DNA of 64,000 nt from Brachynemurus nebulosus (GCA_035578155.1 JAPWDM010000021.1:496001-560000); one strand, 5' to 3'. Positions 23,456-37,602 are shown, counted from the stretch's first letter. Notes: generated by a model from the letters alone, not told the origin. Numbers and translations are program-made.

Positions 23456-24427
23456 TTCATAAATACTAATATCGGTCAAACTTGCATGTATTTCTAAATT
23501 ACAAAAAACCAAAAAAAGTTCAATCGAAAACCATGCTATAGTTGTCACGGATTAAAAGACAAACACAAGTAGCCACTGAGAAGGAATTTGAATACTTTTG
23601 TTTCGAGACAGTTGATTACACTGTAAAACAATAAGCAAAAAAAAAATAATAATAATAATACATTCACGAAGTTTAATGAATAAAACTAAAACAGAAACAT
23701 ATAAGAGTGACAATGCCAGACGATGATTCTTATCGTGACCGCTAATCGATGAATGCCTAAATGTGATCAATCATCTGAGAAATTTCCTGAATTACAAACT
23801 AGCTTATTTTCTTCTACACTTTATTGCTTGCTGATTTGATTTGTGTTCTAAATTTTCTTTATACTAAGAAATGGCTGTTCCACTATACACTTCTAGGTTG
23901 TCTGATATTGGATTGTACGTGGTAAGTAGATTTACACAGTAGTGGATTTGCCAACAGGCTGAGTAGGCTGGAACCTAATGCGGTAGATTTTAGGGGCGGC
24001 AAAATTTAGAATTTGAAGTTTCTTTTTTCATTTTGCTCGTCACTTACTTTTAAAAAAAAAATTGTTAAAAAGTTATTAAGAAATTTTCTTTCAATTTTGG
24101 GATAAAGCAGGGGCCGCATTCTTCACGGAGCCTAGAACGGCACTTAGGGTCAAACCCCCACTGGACTTCCACCAAACAATTTCTTGAAATACAGTTAGAC
24201 CATGACATCTGAAATAAAATAAACGAAAATTTAATTACTACAAGCGAGGCAAATAATTCAAAATCTTATTAAAATAGTAAGACAGATTTTTTACAAATTT
24301 TTAATGTGCTTTTTTAATTCGACTATCGACGATACTGGGTAAAAAAATACCACAACATATGGACTAAATTAATACGAAAGAAAATTTTTAAAAAATTCTG
24401 ACGATAATTCAATGAAACATGGTAAAT
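23456..24427. other. Spacer without a recognised gene
   Basis: AT-rich sequence. A phrase around 23940-24010 (GGCTGAGTAGGCTGGAACCT... followed by GGGGCGGCAAAATT) resembles a widespread insect repeat from memory, but I cannot name it. No supported reading frame. Confidence 0.4.
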
Positions 24428-24570
24428 TTTGTAAATTCATCCGTAGCCGATCTACTTCCAGTATAAATAGTACACGATAAATGAGACATAAAGAAAATTT
24501 AAAGTAAATTCATCCGTAGCCGATCTATTTCCGTTACAAATAACACACGATAAATAAGACATTAAGATTC
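24428..24570. repeat. Tandem duplication, two units of about 74 bp
   Basis: The phrase TTCATCCGTAGCCGATCTA occurs twice about 74 bp apart, each followed by a related tail containing ACACGATAAAT(G/A)AGACAT. The copies have diverged by several substitutions. Confidence 0.85.
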
Positions 24571-25597
24571 ATTATTTCGTTTAATTTATCGGTGATATAC
24601 AAAACGATGCAGAATCATCTATCATTTAACATATTTCAAACTCAAGTGATTCCTATGAAATTTTTTTTCTGACACCCATCTTTAACAACACACAAAATTT
24701 AAGAAGCCCAGAGCTGGCCTTTTATGTACAGGAATTTTACTATATTTTTTCAATAGGTTCATATTTTGTGGGTATAATAAACTGACACTGTTGTAAACTG
24801 TTATGTCTTGTGAAAATTAAGTTTTGGCGGTATTCCTATGTGACGCGTAGAATTTTAAGCTTATTTCAGGATTTTTTTCTGTGTAAAAATGAAATACAAA
24901 CTTTTCAATTTTTATATATGTTCTTAATCTTTTTAATGTTTTATATGCATCTTACACTGTACAAAAAAAATTTTCTTACTCAGTTTTACAATGCTTTATG
25001 TTTTTTGAGGCTAAAATAGACTCCTCAAAAAAAACATGACTGGGTGATGGTGGGCAGTAAACTTACATTTGTAATGATCTAAAATGAAAAAATCAACCGT
25101 ATTCTTGTTTTATGAATTTGTCTCTATCGTTCGAACTAGGATTAAACATTTGTTTTAATAGATAATAAAATGGAGGAGTTTTAAAAAAAATTTCAAAAAA
25201 TGTGATTTTTTCATTGAAAAACGAAAAAAAAAATAAGAAATTATTATTAAAAATAAATTATTCTAGTGTGTAGAATAACCTGTTAAAATTATAGCCCGAT
25301 CGGTTTATTAGAATTTCGTGTCTACTGACCACCGGTCAAAAAATGTAGTTTCTAGAAAAACTTGTTTAAAGTTTTAATAACAAATTTTTCATAATATATA
25401 TCATAATTATGGAAAAATAGTTTCAGAAAAAATATATACTTACTGATTTACTTACTTACAGCACTATAAGTTTTAAAATAAAAATTGATTGAAGAAAGAT
25501 GTACAGGTTATAATCAGTAACGTAAATGAATATTTTACAAGAGAGCGCGATAATAAAGGTGCTGTTAGATTTTCTTATTTATAACTTTGCATTCTAG
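24571..25597. other. Spacer without a recognised gene
   Basis: AT-rich, with frames shorter than 70 codons and no recognisable domains. I see no inverted ends or clear repeats apart from poly-A/T tracts. Confidence 0.4.
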
Positions 25598-27610
25598 AGA
25601 ACTGCAGAAGCTTGTAAAGTAAGTGAATACCGTGTAACTATGACAAAAAAAAGTTGCGGAAGTATTTGCAAGTGGTATGCCATTGTCTTTTCCACCAAGA
25701 AAAAGGCATCGTACTAGCCCGAAATCTAAAGATGTGAACGATTTTGTCAAAGATACAGTTATACGGTTAATTTATGAATTGCACGTAAAAAGTATAAATG
25801 TGTACAATGTGTATAAGTAGTTTTAATTTTCCTAATATTTATAATTTTGTTGTTAGTTTTACCGGTGACGTTAACTAAACTGGTTAAATAATTAAAGGAA
25901 AGGGAAATTTTTTCTTTCTTAAAAACCAGTTTATGGAATTTATTGAAAAGTTTAGATTTTACGAATTCAAAAGACAATCCGACGCGTGGATTAGTAGAAT
26001 CGAAGCGAATTGCAGCAGAACGATGTCATTTTTTGCGACAATATTTTAAACTGAAAAAAGAAAATAACAATTTTGTATACCAGGATGAAACTTGGATCTT
26101 CGCTCGTGGTTATTAAAATAAAACCTAGCACGATAACAATATAGAAACTTTACCGAAAAAGCCAATAGGAGAAGGAAAAAGGTAAAAAATATTTATTTAT
26201 TTTTTTAAATTTAGTTCGTAGAAACCGAGTTTATTTTTGCAAAATAAGGTTTGTTTCAACTACCTCTTTTTGGATTGTACATGAAAGATTTGTGAATCGT
26301 TGTCTGTTCAAGTTCGTACTGTGAATTGTGCACTGAAAAATAAAAAAAAGTCTATAGTTGAAATGGTTTTAGGCACAAGTAAATGTCAAAAATGTCAAAT
26401 TTTATTGCACCATTATAGTTCCGAAATTTCAGAAAAAGATTTGCAGTGGATAATGGATAAAAATATTTTTGTTAAGAAAAAGTACGCCTAAAATACTTTA
26501 TTATTAAGAATTACATTTCGAAATTATTAGCAAAAATTTTGCCAGTAGTTCTCATTTCTTCGTCTTTGGCCGTTAATTTCAAATTTTACTTGATCTTCGT
26601 CATATCTGCTTTAAAGAAATTACTATCCCACTCAATACCACTCATTTTAAATTTTGTTCTATATATTTATTTAAAATTATACAAAAAGTACTGAATAACT
26701 TTATCACTAATAATAATAAATTTTTAAATTTTAGCGTTCTATTAAGCAGTACGATCCAAACGATACCGACTCTTGGCTGTGTATCGAATTGATGATACAC
26801 TGAATTGATTACCATATAATCAAAAATAAGTTGAAACGTTACATGTGTTGTGTCATGCACTGTCAAAAGAGAGCTTGAAACACATTTTTTATACTGCGCA
26901 AGCGGGAAACCATATAACGTATGGTTTTTTAAGGAGTTGAAACAAATCTATAATTTAAGCGTCATTTTGATAGTTTACTGGCTTAGATATGATCTATTAC
27001 AACCAAGAGCGTATATAAGGGAATGGTCATGGGGACGTAATACCCCGCCCCCTGAATAAAACTTCATTCAAATTTTATTCTGATTTATCTGACCTCATCA
27101 AGTTTACTAAAATTTTTCATGATTTAAAAATTGTAATTAAAATGGTAGAGTAATTAAACTGGAAACGAATTACAGGTTTTCGAACTAGTTTTCCGTTCAT
27201 TTTTATCAAAATTAGGCACGTAGGATCACTAGAAAAAATACTTTTACCAAATCAGTCACATTTATAAAAGCAATTGGGTCATTTTGATAAGACAGAAAAA
27301 TGAAATGTTCACACCCAAATTACCTTAAAAGTAGATGCGTAAGATGCTAATCAAAAATTAAGTGAGATCACTATTCTGGAATTTTAAAAATTTGATTTAC
27401 GTAAAGTACACTGAAACTTATTCGAAATTCAATAGAGAATCAATAATGTTCGCTGCTTCTTTTGAAATTTTAAAGTTGATATTACCATCTTTACAATTTA
27501 CACCAGCTTGGATCATAACAGCTTACCAAATTTAAAATCCAAGCCGTTTACGAAATGTTGCTTGATCAAACCATCGTGAGATACGCTACGTAATTATTAC
27601 TAGCCTTTAA

Positions 27611-27722
27611 CGCTCGAAAGGCTCCGCTGAGGGGACATGTATTAATGCTATAAAAATCGAAAGGCTCCGCTGAGGGGACATGTATTAGTGTTATAAAAAT
27701 CGAAAGGCTCCGCTGAAGGGAT
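27611..27722. repeat. Subterminal 48 bp tandem repeat, about 2.3 copies
   Basis: Units begin CGAAAGGCTCCGCTGAGGGG and end in TATAAAAAT. The second and third copies differ by a few bases. They start within the left terminus of the piggyBac element and may be repeated transposase-binding sites. Confidence 0.9.
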
Positions 27723-28091
27723 ATTCTGTTATTTCAAATAAACAGCAACGTGTATAGAATATATTTATTTGCCTTTGTATTTGGCCTTGGGTCGTAGCCG
27801 ATTGGTTCAAGCATCACCACGTTGTGCGTACTTACGTTATGTGTGTTGTGTACATTGTGTGTTTATTCCTTTGTGCGCCGTAGTTCAAATAAATAAGTTC
27901 TGTTGATTTCATTTCAAAACTTTTGATTTCATTTTCATTTGCATAATATTTGAATTTTACGAACATAAAGCTGTAGTGTACTGAGTGTACTGTATAAAAA
28001 ATATACGTATATTTATTTTTCAGTAAAAAAGTACCATGGAAAATCAAGTTTCTAGTAGTGACGATGAGTTTGACTTTGAGTTACATAATGT

Positions 28092-29141
28092 TAGTAGTGA
28101 GACGAATATATTAGTATTCGTTAAGATATCACTAATATTTACAGATATTAGATATTACTAATATCAGATATTCAGATATTATAATACTACGATATTATCC
28201 TCGAATGGGAATGTGAACGAAAAAAAGTATTAGTATGAATATATCAACAATATTATAATATATTAGTATGAATATAGCAACATATTAGTAAAGTAACGAA
28301 AACGATATGTACATGCATATAATATATTCTGTGAACGATATAAAAACCTTTACATATACACCGACACACCTATGCATACAAATATAATCCGTATCAACCT
28401 CAGTTCTTAGCAAAGGGAGATAACTATATTAAACTAAGGTAATGTACGAATGAGATAAATATATGTAAAAATATATGTGTGAGGATTTTTGAATTGTTCT
28501 TGATTTTTGCCTTTTAATTTTGTTAAGTAATTAATAAATGAATTAAAGTTACAGGGGAAAAATTAATTTTGTATCCATTATAATACTTCATTAAAAAAAA
28601 TCTTAATAGAACAGCTACTGGTTTTATTAAAAAAATATCTAGACATTATTACACAAAATGTTAAATCCTTTTTCCATTTAGGCAAAGAAATTCAAAATTT
28701 AATTCTAAGAGTTGTTACTAGAGATCTTTGATTAAACCTCAAGGCTACAAAAATTTATTTATAAAATTACCTAATGTAAGGCATTTTATACTCATAAAAT
28801 TTTACGTAAATTTTTTAATTTAAAAAAAAAATTATTTGTTGAAAATACGTTATAAGCATTACTATGTACATATAGGTATTTATGATATTAAGTACATATT
28901 ATATTCATATAACGAATACAACGAATACGTAAGTATCTACAACACAATACATATTATGTATTAGTGGTATTAGTTAAGGAATACATAATATCATACATAT
29001 CTACGATATCGAAAATATTACGTATTAGTATAGAATACAGATATTAGTAATATTTGGTATCGCTTAAGATATTATAATACCGTCAAACGAATATATTCAT
29101 ATTAGGTAATATTCATAAATATTCGTATTAACCCATCACTA
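28092..29141. mobile_element. Non-autonomous hAT-type element, 1,050 bp
   Basis: An 8 bp duplication CATAATGT flanks it (28084-28091 and 29142-29149). The right end read inward starts TAGTGATGGG, typical of hAT ends, while the left end (TAGTAGTGAGACG) is diverged. The interior consists of many ATATTAGTAT-type short inversions without coding capacity. Its removal restores the piggyBac reading frame. Confidence 0.85.
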
Positions 29142-29943
29142 CATAATGTAAGTGTTAATAGCACAAATGAACATACCGATTCTAACAATCATAGTGACTA
29201 TAGTAATAATTTTGACAATAGCTCTGATAATAGTAATGTAGTTCCTACTAAACGAAGAAGACCTCGACAACTATCAACAAGTAGTGATGAAGAAAGCAAC
29301 ATTTCCAACGAAAATGATAATGAAGGTGACGATGAATGGGAAGATATTGTAGGTGAGGATAGTTGCATACCAAATATACCCTTTTCAACATTTCCAAAAA
29401 AGCCCGGACCACAAATTTCACGAAACATCACTGAACCGATAAAGTACTTTCGACTATTTTTTACAGATGAATTGATAAACGATATCATAAAGAATACAAA
29501 CGCATATGCTGTTGGTTATCAAGAATTGTCTAAACGATCTATTTGGAATACTTGGGAAAATGTAACTAAAAAAGAATTTCTAGCTTTCATTGTTGTGATT
29601 CTCAATATGGGTACGATGCCCTTAAGTCATAAACAAGAATATGGGCCACTAGTGAAGTCAGTTATATTCCTTTTTATGGGAACACATTTACAAGAGATAG
29701 ATTTAATCAAATTTTTTGGATGCTACATTTGAAACAAACACCATCCAACGATAAAAGTTTAAAAACACGTTTACAAAAAGCCAGCTCTTTTCTTGAATAC
29801 ATAAATGATAAATTTTCCGAATATTGTATACCAAACGGGTGTATCAGTGTCGACGAATCTGTTGTAAAATTTAAGGGGAAAATTAGCTTCATAACGTATA
29901 ATCCCAACAAACCCACCAAATGGGGCATTAGAATTTATATACT

Positions 29944-30070
<127 letters not shown>

Positions 30071-30584
30071 ATTCTCCCTTATCATGGAAGCTTATCTTCG
30101 GAAAAATTAAGTTTGACTGCTAGGATACCGTTAACGTTGTACAAAATGTTGTTAGACAAAGTTCCTACTGGACAAGGATTTCACATGTTTACTAACAGAT
30201 ACTACACAATTATTAGCACGAGAATTATTAAAACTAAAATGTTATTTGACAGGTACAATAAAAACAAATAGAAAAGGTTTATCTGTACAAATAAAGAAAC
30301 CAAAATTTATTACAACTAAAAAGACAATGTTTTGCCGCAAAAATAACATTTTACTAGCTACCTGGAAAGACAAACGTGTTGTAACATTACTTACAAGGAG
30401 AGGGCACGACCTCGGAAATTGACTTTGGGATGGGATTTCGCAGGATTATAATCCCTTAGAAGATTAATCAATTGTGAAAATATAAAGACCCATTGGCCAG
30501 TCAACTTCGAGAAAAACGCTTTTAAAATTCTAGCTTCATTTACTGTATGTTTATATATGAGATATTTGAATCTCAAATCAACAG

Positions 30585-30671
30585 TTACCGTAGCTCAGTC
30601 GATAGCGGGGTATCTCTATAGTAAGCTGTCATAGTGGCAACGAGGGCACGGGTTCGATTCCGACTTCAAGT
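30585..30671 (+). other. tRNA-like segment with A and B boxes in the left arm
   Basis: TAGCTCAGTCGATAGCGGGG resembles an A box / D arm, and GGTTCGATTCC at 30651-30661 is a perfect B box. The T stem pairs at only two positions and no acceptor stem forms, so this is not a functional tRNA gene. It looks like a SINE-type RNA polymerase III promoter embedded in the transposon arm. Confidence 0.6.
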
Positions 30672-30905
30672 AATTTTTTTTTTATTTTGTTAATTAAATA
30701 TTAAAATTAATAAATTTCAAAAATAAATAATTTTTTTTTTCTTTTTTTTTTTATAATAATTTTCTGGCGTTTTTAACATCGAGGTTTTTACGCCATTATA
30801 TCATAAAGACATGGTAAAAATCGATACAGTCTATGTTATAAAGTTTTTTTTTTTTTTTACTAAAAATATCACTTTTTCATTATAGCACTAATAACACATT
30901 CTGTT

Positions 30906-33900
30906 TTACACATAGTTATATAGATTACACATTTTGAGATAATTAATTACTTTTTCCGTAGTTGTCTTTTCGTCTGTTAAGATGCTCTCCAAGTTTTGCG
31001 GTAGATTTAGTTGACGGCGATATTGTTCGTACTGGATACAATTTGTAAGGATATGGTTAACGGTTAGTGAATAGCGACAGGAATTGCATATAGGACGAGG
31101 TGATTTGTTAATTAAATACTTATGGGTTAGAGATGTATGTCCTATACGTAACCTTGTTAATATTATTTCATTTTTCCTGTTTGAGGCAATTGGATGTTTT
31201 CTTTGTGCTGTAGTAGGTTTACATTGTAGTAATTTAGATCCCGTAGACGTATTTTGCCATTGTTCGTCCCACTTGTTTTGTAATTTCTTTTTAATACTTA
31301 TTCTTAAGTCTCCATTGTATATTTCACGTAATATTATTCCATTTCTGGCTGCGTTTTTGGCGGCTAAGTCTGCTCTTTCGTTGTATTCAATTTCTGCATG
31401 CCCTGGTATCCACATGTATTTAATGGTTTTTTGATATTGAAAACTATTTAATCTAATTTCGTTGATTATATTATTTTTGGATTCTTTTTTTGATGTTATG
31501 GCTTTAAGTGCACTTAATGAGTCACTACAAATTATAAATTCATTATGATCAGATTTAGCGTCAATATATTTTAAAGCTTGGTTTATTGCAATAATTTCCG
31601 CGGTGTAATTGTTGTTAATGTTATTTAACTTGAATAAATGTTCTTCATTATTTATAACGAATGCGCTACCAGAATTCTCTCCGTTATATGATCCATCCGT
31701 AAAGATGAATACGGCGTTGTTGTAAGTGTTTTTGATCTGATAAAATTCATTTTTGTATAGTTGATTAGGTGTATTTTGGTTATATCATCAATCATCTCTA
31801 TATTTTCAGATATCCAATGTGGCTTTATGAGTTGAGGTCTGAATTTAAAAATATCATTGATAATATTATGTTGCATATCTATATTTTCAAATATTTGCTT
31901 TACTTGAAGTGCTACTGTTTTTGGATATTGTTGGGAGGTCATGAATTTGTGTTCGTAGCATATTTTAGTTATTTTCTGATAATTTATATGGTCTTTATTT
32001 TTTCCTACTTTTGTTGCATAATTTAAGATTAGTAGTTGTCTTCTTATCTTAAGGGGTGGTTCGGCAGCTTCACATAATATACTATCAACTGGACTTGTTC
32101 TATAGGCCCCAATTGCAATTCTGCAGCTTTAATTATGTATACTATCTAGTCTTTTTAATGTACGATGTTTAGCTGTATTATATATAATAGATCCATAATC
32201 AATTATAGTTCTGATCAATGTTCTGTATAATCGAATTAGTATTAATCTATTTGACCCCCATTGTTTAGTAGCAATTGTTTTTATTACATTTAGTCTATTA
32301 ATACATTTATTTTTTATATGATCAATATGAAAGTTCCACGATAATTTCGTATCCCAAACAAGTCCCAGATATTTTAGACGGTGTGTTCTTTCAATTGGTT
32401 CATTGTTGATTGTAAAGTTAAAAACATTTTGTTCGTTATGTTTCTTTGAAAAAATTATAAATTTAGTTTTTGTTGATGAAAATTTAGTTCCATTTCTATT
32501 TGACCATTTTTGTAAGTTTAATAGAGTTTTTTGTAGCGTATTTTGAATTAAACGGTTGTTTGAAGATCTAACATAAATTGCTATGTCATCTGCATATAAG
32601 CTAATCTTTGTCAGTTGATCAATACTATTCACAATGTCATTAATGGCTATGTTAAATAATAGCGTATTCAATACTGATCCTTGTGGGATCCCATTATTTA
32701 TTGTTTTTATACTGGATGTCTTGTTATTAATTTTAACGCTTATTTTACGATCACTAAGAAAATTTTCAATATAGAGCGGTAAGTTTTGTTCGAATCCCCA
32801 TATTTCTAGTTGTTTTAATATTTTCCTTCTCCAGATCGTATCATACGCCTTTTCCATGTCTAAGAAAATGGCAATAAGTTGTTCGTTACATATAAAAGCG
32901 TGTTTAATTTCTGTGTCCATTATCACCAAACTGTCTAGTGTTGATCTGTTCGGATAGAAGCCATTTTGAAAATTGGTAATTAGGGCCTTCGATTCTAGAC
33001 ACCACATTAGTCGTCTTGCTACCATTTTCTCTAAAATTTTGCCAAGATTGTCTGTTAATGAGATGGGTCTGTAATTTTTGATTAGAAATTTAGATTTTTG
33101 TGGTTTAATTACGGGTACGATTTGAGCCATTTTCCATTCTTCTGGTATGCTATGATTATTCCAAATATAGTTGTATAAGGACAGTAAATATATTTTTGCA
33201 TTTTTGTGTAGGTTTTGTATCATCTTGTTGTGAATTAAATCAGTCGCCTGTCGCAGTGTTTGTTTTTAAACAGCTTAGTGTGTCGTTTAATTCTTCAATT
33301 GTGAAGGGTTGATTATAGAGCTGGTTGGTACTTGTTTTTGAAAGTTTATTGGGATATTTTCTTGTTCAACTTTGAATCTGTTAAAGTCTTCGCTAAATTT
33401 ATGTTGTTTCTTATCTTTTGATAGTATTCCACAAATTTATTAGAAATAATTTCATCATCTGTTATAATATCATTGTTAATCTTAATTGCATTAATGCTTG
33501 TATAATTAAATTTGTTATCTATTTTTTTAATTTGATCCCATAGTTTTTTTTGAGGTGTATCGCTGTTGATGGTTTCTAAGAATTGGAGCCATGATTCTTT
33601 TTTCTTTTCATTTATTATTCTTCGAGCGGTAGCTCGCAGTTTCTTAAATTGTATAAGATCCTCTATATTTTTGGATCTCATATAGATTTTTAGGGCTCGT
33701 TTTCTTGCTTTTATTGCGTTTGCAATTTGACTACACCACCAAGGTACTTTGTATTTAAAATTTTTATAGTGTATTATTGGAATACTTTTTTCGGCTGCAT
33801 TGTTTATAACGTCTATTAAATATTTATATTTCGTGTTTAAGTCTTCTAAGTTATTTTCAGGTTGTATATTCGTTAATTCTTGATAGATGTTCCAATTAGC

Positions 33901-34623
33901 TTCTTTAATTTTCCAAATTTTGCATTCTTCCTTAGTGTTTTCTGTTTCATTTAACATTATTTTTAGGGGAAAATGGTCACTGAAACATAGATCGTGATGC
34001 GTTTCCCAAGAGAGTTTTGTAGCGAGGTTGGCTGTACAAAATGTTAAGTCTATTATTGATGTATTTCCTGTTGCGATATTTAAATGTGTGGGTTCACCAG
34101 AGTTTAGGATAATCATTTCGTCATTATTATGTAAAAAATTTTCTATGATTTTTCCTCTTGGGTTAGTGTAATTACTTCCCCATAAAGTATTGTGTCCATT
34201 TACATCAGCCATAATTAAAAATGGTTTAGGTAGTTGTTGTACTAGATTTTGTAGTTTTTTAGTATGGATTAACTCATGATGAGATAAGTATAATGAGCAA
34301 GTTGTAATGAAACTTGAGTTAAGTTTAACTTTTACTGCTATTGCTGGTAATTCTGTGTTAATGGCAATTTGCTCAGAATAAATATTGTTTTTTACGAATA
34401 ATGCAACTCCATCAGATGCGATATTATTTAGTATGTAATCTTTTCTATAGCATTCATAGTTTTTGAATTTGCATATGGTATCTGGTTTTAATCTAGTTTC
34501 TTGAATTCCAATTACTATAGGGTCAAATTTAGATATTAAATGAGTTAATTCATTTCGTTTGGATAAAACTCCATTGGGGTTCCACTGTAATATGATTTGA
34601 TTTTTATTAGTGTTAGTATTCAT
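30906..34623 (-). pseudogene. LINE ORF2: AP-endonuclease, reverse transcriptase, RNase H
   Basis: The frame opens at ATG 34623. The endonuclease (34623-33346) shows WNPNGV, QETRL, ADVNGHNTLWGS and SDHFPL. The reverse transcriptase (33223-32129) shows NYRPISLT, FLDMEKAYD, GIPQGSVL and SLYADDIA with the catalytic YADD. RNase H (about 31740-30906) shows FTDGSYNG, YTAEIIAI, ICSDSLSA and NERADLAA, so all four catalytic acids are present. A C-terminal Cys-x2-Cys...His...Cys pattern follows (CNSCRY...HILTNC). Defects: frameshifts between 33346 and 33223 (two) and near 31740, and an in-frame TAA near 32129. A recent, lightly damaged copy. Confidence 0.88.
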
Positions 34624-34746
34624 TATCAGATGAATGCGTTTCTATATTTTGGTTATCAGAAATTATAATATTTTTTATTTTGGTGAATCTACTTTTGATT
34701 GTTGTATTTTCTAGAGTAGGGTAAAGGTGATCCAAAAGATGATATA

Positions 34747-37602
34747 GGGGAGATCCTTGTACCTTGGGACACCTTGTACCTCGGGATAAGCCCATAATTT
34801 GATAACCAATGTATTGTAAAGTGATTAGTAGTGACATCTAGTGAGTATTTGACATAAATATTCAAAACACACGCAGTGAAGTTGGCCATTTTGACTCGTT
34901 TGTTTTATATGCAACGTTTTGTGATTTTTGTAGTGTGTTTTTTTTTTGTAATCTGTATAAATTATCATTTTACTCGAAGTATTTTGAGGTGAGTAAATGA
35001 TTAAAGATACAAATAGTTATTATACACATTCGTAACTATTTATTTTGACGTATATCACTGTATTTCCCTAATTAAAAAATATAACCATACTTTATTATAT
35101 GCAATTGAAATTTGTACCTTGGGACAGCAAATTTTTTGTACCTTGGGACTGTCCCAAGGTACAAGACATTGCTTTTTTACAGTGATTTATAGGTAAGTTT
35201 GTTTTCAATATTTGTTTTTATTTATCCAGATGCCGCGAAGTAAGAACAAAGTCACCCGGCCAAAACCCAAAGAAGAAAACGTCAAAAATGCTATTAAAAT
35301 GGTCACTGACAAACGTTGTTCCATTCGAAAAGCAGCCAAAGAGTATAATATCTCAAAATCTTTATTAGGTCGATACGTGAAGTCAAACAAAGAAAACTAC
35401 AATGTTGACATCGCATATAAACCCAAGAATGATATCAAGAGAGTATTTAGCGATGACGAAGAGCAATTGGTTGCATATTGCGTAAAGGCATCCAAACTTC
35501 ATTACGGAATATGTAAAGAAGATTTTTTAAAATTAGCACACGAATATGCAGTCATTTTAAAAAAAAATCATATCCAAGTGCATGGGACACAAATAAAAGA
35601 GCTGGTAAAACATTTTTTGAGTATTTTATTAAACGGCATCCAAATTTAAGTTTGCGAAAACCAGAATCAACCAGTTTAGCTCGTGCTACTGCATTTAATA
35701 AAGCAAATGTCGCTCAGTTTTTTGAAAAATACAAGGATCTGGTGATGAAATACAATTTTACTAGCGAAAAGATCTTTAACGTAGACGAATCTGGATTGTC
35801 GACCGTACACACACCATTGAAAGTTTTAGCGCAGAAAGGATTGAAACAAGTTGGGAATATTACATCAGGAGAGAGAGGTAATAATATCACAGTTATTGCA
35901 TGCGTCAACGCGCTTGGAAATTCTGTCCCTCCTTGTATGATTTTCCCTAGAGTACACTTCCGAAACCATATGATTAATGGTGCTCCTCTTGAGACTTTGG
36001 GACTCGCAACTCGCAATGGGTGGTCTAATAGTGAACAATTTGAGAAATTCCTAAACCACTTTATTAAACATGTAAGACCGAATAATGAAAACAAAGTGCT
36101 CCTGTTAATGGATAATCATGAGAGTCACCTCTCCATTAAAATAATAGAGTTGGCCAAGGCAAATGGTATAGTAATGCTCACTTTCCCTCCACACACAAGC
36201 CATAAATTACAGCCGTTAGACAGAACCGTCTTTGGTCCGCTCAAAAGGTATTATAACAAAGCTTGTAATGATTGGCTTCTGCAACATCCTGGAAATCCTA
36301 TCACTATATATAATGTTGCCGAATGCTTTGGAACTGCTTTCCCACTAGCATTTTCACCATCCAACATTCAAAATGGATTTAAAGTTGCAGGAATATGGCC
36401 AATCAATGACAATATTTTTGATGAAAGTGAGTTCCTGAGCTCATTTGTTACCGACAGACCTCTGATAGATGATGGTGAAGTTGTGCACACATCAGACTCT
36501 CAGTTGAATGTAGTTGATCCACAACCTAATATTGCTTTGAGTGGATCATCCAAACCTGTTGATATTGAACAACACAATGATAATACTCAAGTTGCTATAG
36601 AGTCTCCAAAACCATCAACATCGACTGCTGGTAAAGAAGAAGCCAAAAATATTCCACTATCACCTGAAGCCATTCGTCCTTTCCCAAAAGCTCCACCACG
36701 TAAAAATAAAACTACTCGAAACAGGAAAGGTAGAACTAGAGTATTAACCGATTCGCCTGAAAAACAAGAACTGGAGCTATTGGCAGCCAAAAAACGGAAA
36801 AATAAAACAAACAAAAAGACTGAATCTGTTAAGAAGCAAATTTTCAAGAAAAAAGTAGAAGTAGCTCAGAGAATAAAGTAAAATTGATTTCAGAGAGTGT
36901 TGTAGACCAAAATAATTGTGTGGAGTGCGGTGAAAATTATTTTCCCACTTCAAGCTCTGAAAATTATATCCAGTGCGTAACATGCAGATTTTGGGTGCAC
37001 GGGGATTGCACCTGTTTTGATAATTATTTCCAAAAATGTGGTATTAAGGCTAAAAATAGTAAGAGTGTTTTAGAATAATGGAAAATTTTGTATTGCATTT
37101 TTTTTTTTTTTTTTAAATAGCAAGTGTTAATAAATGTAGAAATTTTCAGAAGAAGATTCTTTTTTGTTATTATTTAATAAAATTTGTTTTTTAGATATCA
37201 GAGATGAAAAACTGTAAAATAAGAGAAATATTGTTTGAGAATAAAGTTTTTTTTTATAATAAAAATGATTGCAAGTAAAACCAAACAATTATTTTTATTG
37301 CTCATTAAAAAAATATAATATATATTTTTCTTTCAGGGCTTAAAATGTCTTGCATAGTTTGTCCCAAGGTACAACCATTGATGTCCCAAGGTACAAGCTG
37401 TGATTGTACCTTGGGACAAATATCTTCGATTATTTAATTTAAGTTTTCACAAAAATGAAACACAATATCGTGATATATTGTATCACAATATTAAGATGTT
37501 ATTGTGTGCTTAGAGAATTTTCAATTTTCGAAGTCATACATCAATTTTTACTCAAGTTATGAAGCTTTAGACGAAACTGTCCCAAGGTACAAGGATCTCC
37601 CC
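34747..37602 (+). mobile_element. pogo-type DNA transposon, 2,856 bp, TA duplication
   Basis: Ends GGGGAGATCCTTGTACCTTG match exactly in inverted orientation and are flanked by TA at 34745-34746 and 37603-37604. The phrase TTGTACCTTGGGACA recurs subterminally in both arms (about 34763, 35116, 35140, 37361, 37389, 37411), probably transposase-binding sites. It carries one transposase gene with two frame breaks. Sharp identical ends suggest that it is among the youngest insertions of the nest. Confidence 0.93.
35230..37078 (+). pseudogene. pogo-like transposase (psq HTH, DDE_1, Cys-rich tail), frameshifted
   Basis: ATG 35230 opens MPRSKNKVTRPK; upstream in-frame codons lack an ATG. A pipsqueak-type helix-turn-helix (CSIRKAAKEYNISKSLLGRY) is followed by a CENP-B-like region. 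One frameshift near 35578 separates this from the DDE_1 domain (35652-36881): NVDESGLS, LLLMDNHESH and LQPLDRTVFGPLK, with 35 residues between the last two Asp. A basic linker follows. After a stop at 36879 the frame changes into a Cys/His-rich PHD-like tail (CVECGENYF, CVTCRFWVHGDC). Catalytic residues are intact, so the damage is slight. Confidence 0.88.

Noticed and set aside
23270..23770. Short minus-strand frames at the right end of the palindrome
   Set aside because: They fall in a non-coding inverted repeat, lack domains, and the mirrored left arm does not keep an equivalent frame.
30585..30671. Functional tRNA gene
   Set aside because: A and B boxes are present, but the T stem, D stem and acceptor stem do not pair and no sensible anticodon arm forms.
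34613..34837. Separate 74-codon gene overlapping the pogo end
   Set aside because: The part inside 34613-34746 is the C-terminal end of LINE ORF1; the rest reads into the pogo terminus.
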